DNA of 64,000 nt from Agrocybe praecox (Eukaryota > Basidiomycota > Agaricomycetes > Agaricales > Agrocybaceae): positions 1 to 64,000 of the forward strand of contig CAXHKQ010000211.1 in the NCBI GenBank assembly GCA_964017145.1, in the 5' to 3' direction. Of this stretch, positions 61,948 to 64,000 are shown in pieces. The first letter of the stretch is position 1; every line of letters starts with the position of its first letter. The notes under the pieces are model-generated. The model ran no database searches. It had not been told where the DNA came from and saw only the letters and a program-made list of their open reading frames with translations. Both the position numbers and the translations under genes were made by a program.

Positions 61948-63914
61948 CAGTGCCAGTACCAGGGAATGTGAACATAGAGGAGGATGATGAACCAGCACCT
62001 GAACCATAGTTACAAGATGCACCTCCTGACATTGTAGAGCCCAAACACGAAATTGGAGACCAGAATGCTTTGGAACCAGCTGTTGATAGTGACAATGAAG
62101 AACCTGAACAACCTATTGCTAAAAATCACCAGACACATGTTATTGAAAGTGATGATGAAGATCAATTGGAGGAGGATGTCAAACTGGAACCAACCAAGCC
62201 AGAGGGATTACGACGGTCAACACGCACAGTGAAACCACCAGGACAATGGTGGGTTGTCAGAAAGCCAACACCAGCTGTTCCAGACTATGATTTTGACGAG
62301 GAGGATGACGATGAAACTGAAGCAGCTAATGTTGTGGGTGGATCTCCTGACCTGCAAACATACTCGGAAGCAATGAAAAGCGAACAGGCACGGCAATGGC
62401 ATGAAGCAATGATGGAGGAAATAAACTGGCATTTGGAAAACAAGACTTGGGAGGCAGTGGAGTTACCAGAAGGGCAAAAAGCAATTGGGTCAAAATGGGT
62501 CTTCAAAACTAAATATAACGCAGATGGGACAATTGAACGGTTCAAAGCACGTGTGGTTGCTAAGGGTTTTAACCAGCGACCTGGTCAGGATTACTTTGAG
62601 ACCTTTGCATCAACTATGCAACAGGCAACTGTTCGTATTGTATTGGCATTGGCTGCAATAGAAGATTTAGAACTCCTTTCTGTGGACATTTCATATGCAT
62701 TCACCAACAGTGATATTGACGTTGAAATTTATGTGCAGCCACCAGCAGGATTTGTGCAAGGTCAACAAAAGGTAGTCTTTCGACTTAACAAGTCCCTTTA
62801 TGGGTTGAAGCAGTCATCACGGTTATGGAGTGAAACACTTGGAAAGGTCTTGATTGAACTGGGGTTCAAAAAGACGTACAGTGATTCCTCACTCTATATC
62901 TATGACCGAGATAATGTCAAAGTCATTATGCCTGTGTTTGTGGATGATATTACTCTTGCTTCAAAATCAAAGGATGCTCTTGACAAATTTGTTATGGAAC
63001 TTGGAAAGCACTTCAAATTGCGGGATCTAGGTGAAACCAACTATCTATTGGGTGTTGAAATCACAAGAGACAGGGCAAATCGGAAATTGTATTTGTCTCA
63101 GCGCCAGTATATTATCAACAAATTGGAGGAATTCAACATGTCAGATTGCAAACCCGTTGGCACACCTATGATTCCAGGATTAAAGTTGACGTCAGAGCAA
63201 TGTCCCAAGACAATTGAAGAGAAAAGCAAAATGAATGTCATCCCTTACATTTCCGCCGTTGGATCTCTTATGTATGTGGCCATGATGACCAGACTGGATA
63301 TTGCATTTGTGGTGGCTTTATTAGCCCGGTTCAATCACAATCCTGGTGAAGAACATTGGAAAGCAGTCAAGCACTTGTTCAGATATTTGAAGGGCACATT
63401 GGACGTAAAGCTGGAATATGGACCAGACCCAACAATTGGCGATGAATTATTTGTGATGTACAGCGATTCCGACCATGGAGGAAATAAGGATAATGGAAAG
63501 TCAACAAGTGGCTATATGGTGAAGATTGGGACAGGAGCAGTTGTGTGGAGGAGTAAACTACAACCTGTAGTGACAAGGTCAACTACAGGGGCAGAGTTTA
63601 TTGCAGCTGGAGCAGCAGGGATGGAAATACGTTGGATACAGAACATTCTCAAGGAACTTGGATATACACCAACTGCACCAGCCAAACTATATATGGACAA
63701 CCAATCATCTATGTCTGTGGCAAAGAATCCAGAACATTATGGGAAGATGAAGCACTTGGACTTGTGTTTCTACTGGTTGAGGGATCAGGTGGAGATGAAG
63801 AGGATTCAGCCAATATATATTCCGACAGAAGACATGCCAGCTGATTTATTAACGAAAGCATTGCCGAAGCCTCAGGTTGAAAAGTTGAGAAAGATAATGG
63901 GGTTAGTGGAGTAG
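61948..63914 (+). pseudogene. Copia D reverse transcriptase and RNase H
   Basis: After L8 an acidic spacer (PEPVPVPGN type) has a TAG near 62007; from 62070 one frame is open for 614 codons. RT: AIGSKWVFKTKYNADG, VVAKGFNQRPGQDY, SVDISYAFTNSDIDVE, SLYGLKQSSRLW, catalytic VFVDDITLAS near 62942. RNase H: YSDSDHGGNKDNGKSTSGY, STTGAEFIAAGAAG, DNQSSM. Ends MGLVE at 63912-63914. The YCD/YSD and other active-site Asp residues are kept. It would lack integrase in frame and gag. Confidence 0.92.
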
Positions 63915-63938
63915 TGGGGAGATGTATCATCAGGGGGT

Positions 63939-64000
63939 TGTTTTGGAAGTGATGGAACATCTCTGGGTTGCACCATTGTCAAAGTGTTTTCTCAGGGGGT
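63939..64000 (+). repeat. Copia D 3' LTR, start only
   Basis: TGTTTTGGAAGTGATGGAAC follows the purine run GGGGG at 63933-63937, 25 bp after the RNase H stop, as the 3' LTR does in copia A. The rest lies outside the window, so the LTR call rests on position and the TG start. Confidence 0.55.

Larger units (their letters stand above)
59578..64000 (+). mobile_element. Ty1/copia element D, 5' part missing, split by L8
   Basis: Copia sequence of the same lineage as A/B but clearly diverged and more AT-rich. It starts after protease at the L6 tail, is interrupted by L8 (60849-61932, 15-bp duplication), and continues through RT and RNase H to a polypurine tract (CATCAGGGGG) and what looks like a 3' LTR from 63939, cut by the window end. 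No 5' LTR or gag is present. Confidence 0.88.

Overview
The window looks like repeat-rich chromosomal DNA from a mushroom-forming basidiomycete (Agaricomycetes). The reasons are introns of about 50 nt with GT..AG ends, a KDZ transposase linked to a TET/JBP dioxygenase and an HMG-box protein (a linkage reported almost only from basidiomycetes), Tad1-like LINEs and Ty1/copia elements. I see no ordinary host gene, tRNA, rRNA or CRISPR. The species cannot be named from the sequence.

Layout. Eight copies of one LINE family (L1-L8 here) are interleaved with four copia elements or groups (A-D). From left to right: L1 3' part (1-3335); copia RT scrap (3336-3808); L2 (3809-11902) split by copia A (5857-10416); copia B fragment (11903-14144) holding a 76-bp LINE insertion; L3, the most complete LINE (14145-20674, ORF2 open); L4, a rearranged LINE (20675-25820); copia scrap (25821-26188); L5 (26189-45754), split by a 3.2-kb foldback element (26323-29545) and by a 14.15-kb KDZ transposon (30176-44328); L6 (45755-59577), split by antisense L7 (46370-48862) and by an intact copia C (52589-57368); copia D (59578-64000) split by L8 (60849-61932).

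The KDZ transposon is the centrepiece. It has diverged terminal inverted repeats, a perfect 8-bp flanking direct repeat, and five genes: an HMG-box protein (minus), a protein with a possible RNase H1 N-terminal/viroplasmin-like domain (plus), a 100-residue basic protein (minus, three exons), a TET/JBP 2-oxoglutarate dioxygenase (minus) with HxD, H and R in place, and a KDZ transposase (plus) divergent from TET/JBP. Removing it rejoins the L5 ORF1 in frame, so it moved into an already inserted LINE. The nearby foldback element has related termini, an 8-bp duplication and the same bipartite subterminal motif (GATGGAT, 18 nt, ATGACG). The motif is present six times across the two elements with invariant spacing, which suggests that one transposase serves both.

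Working together (inference): LINEs and copia elements supply the insertion substrate; the KDZ element carries cut-and-paste machinery plus an enzyme family that oxidises 5-methylcytosine; and several dead LINE copies show CGA-to-TGA changes of the kind expected from deamination of methylated CpG. The KDZ transposase itself shows one clear in-frame stop and doubtful splice sites, while TET/JBP and HMG genes read cleanly.
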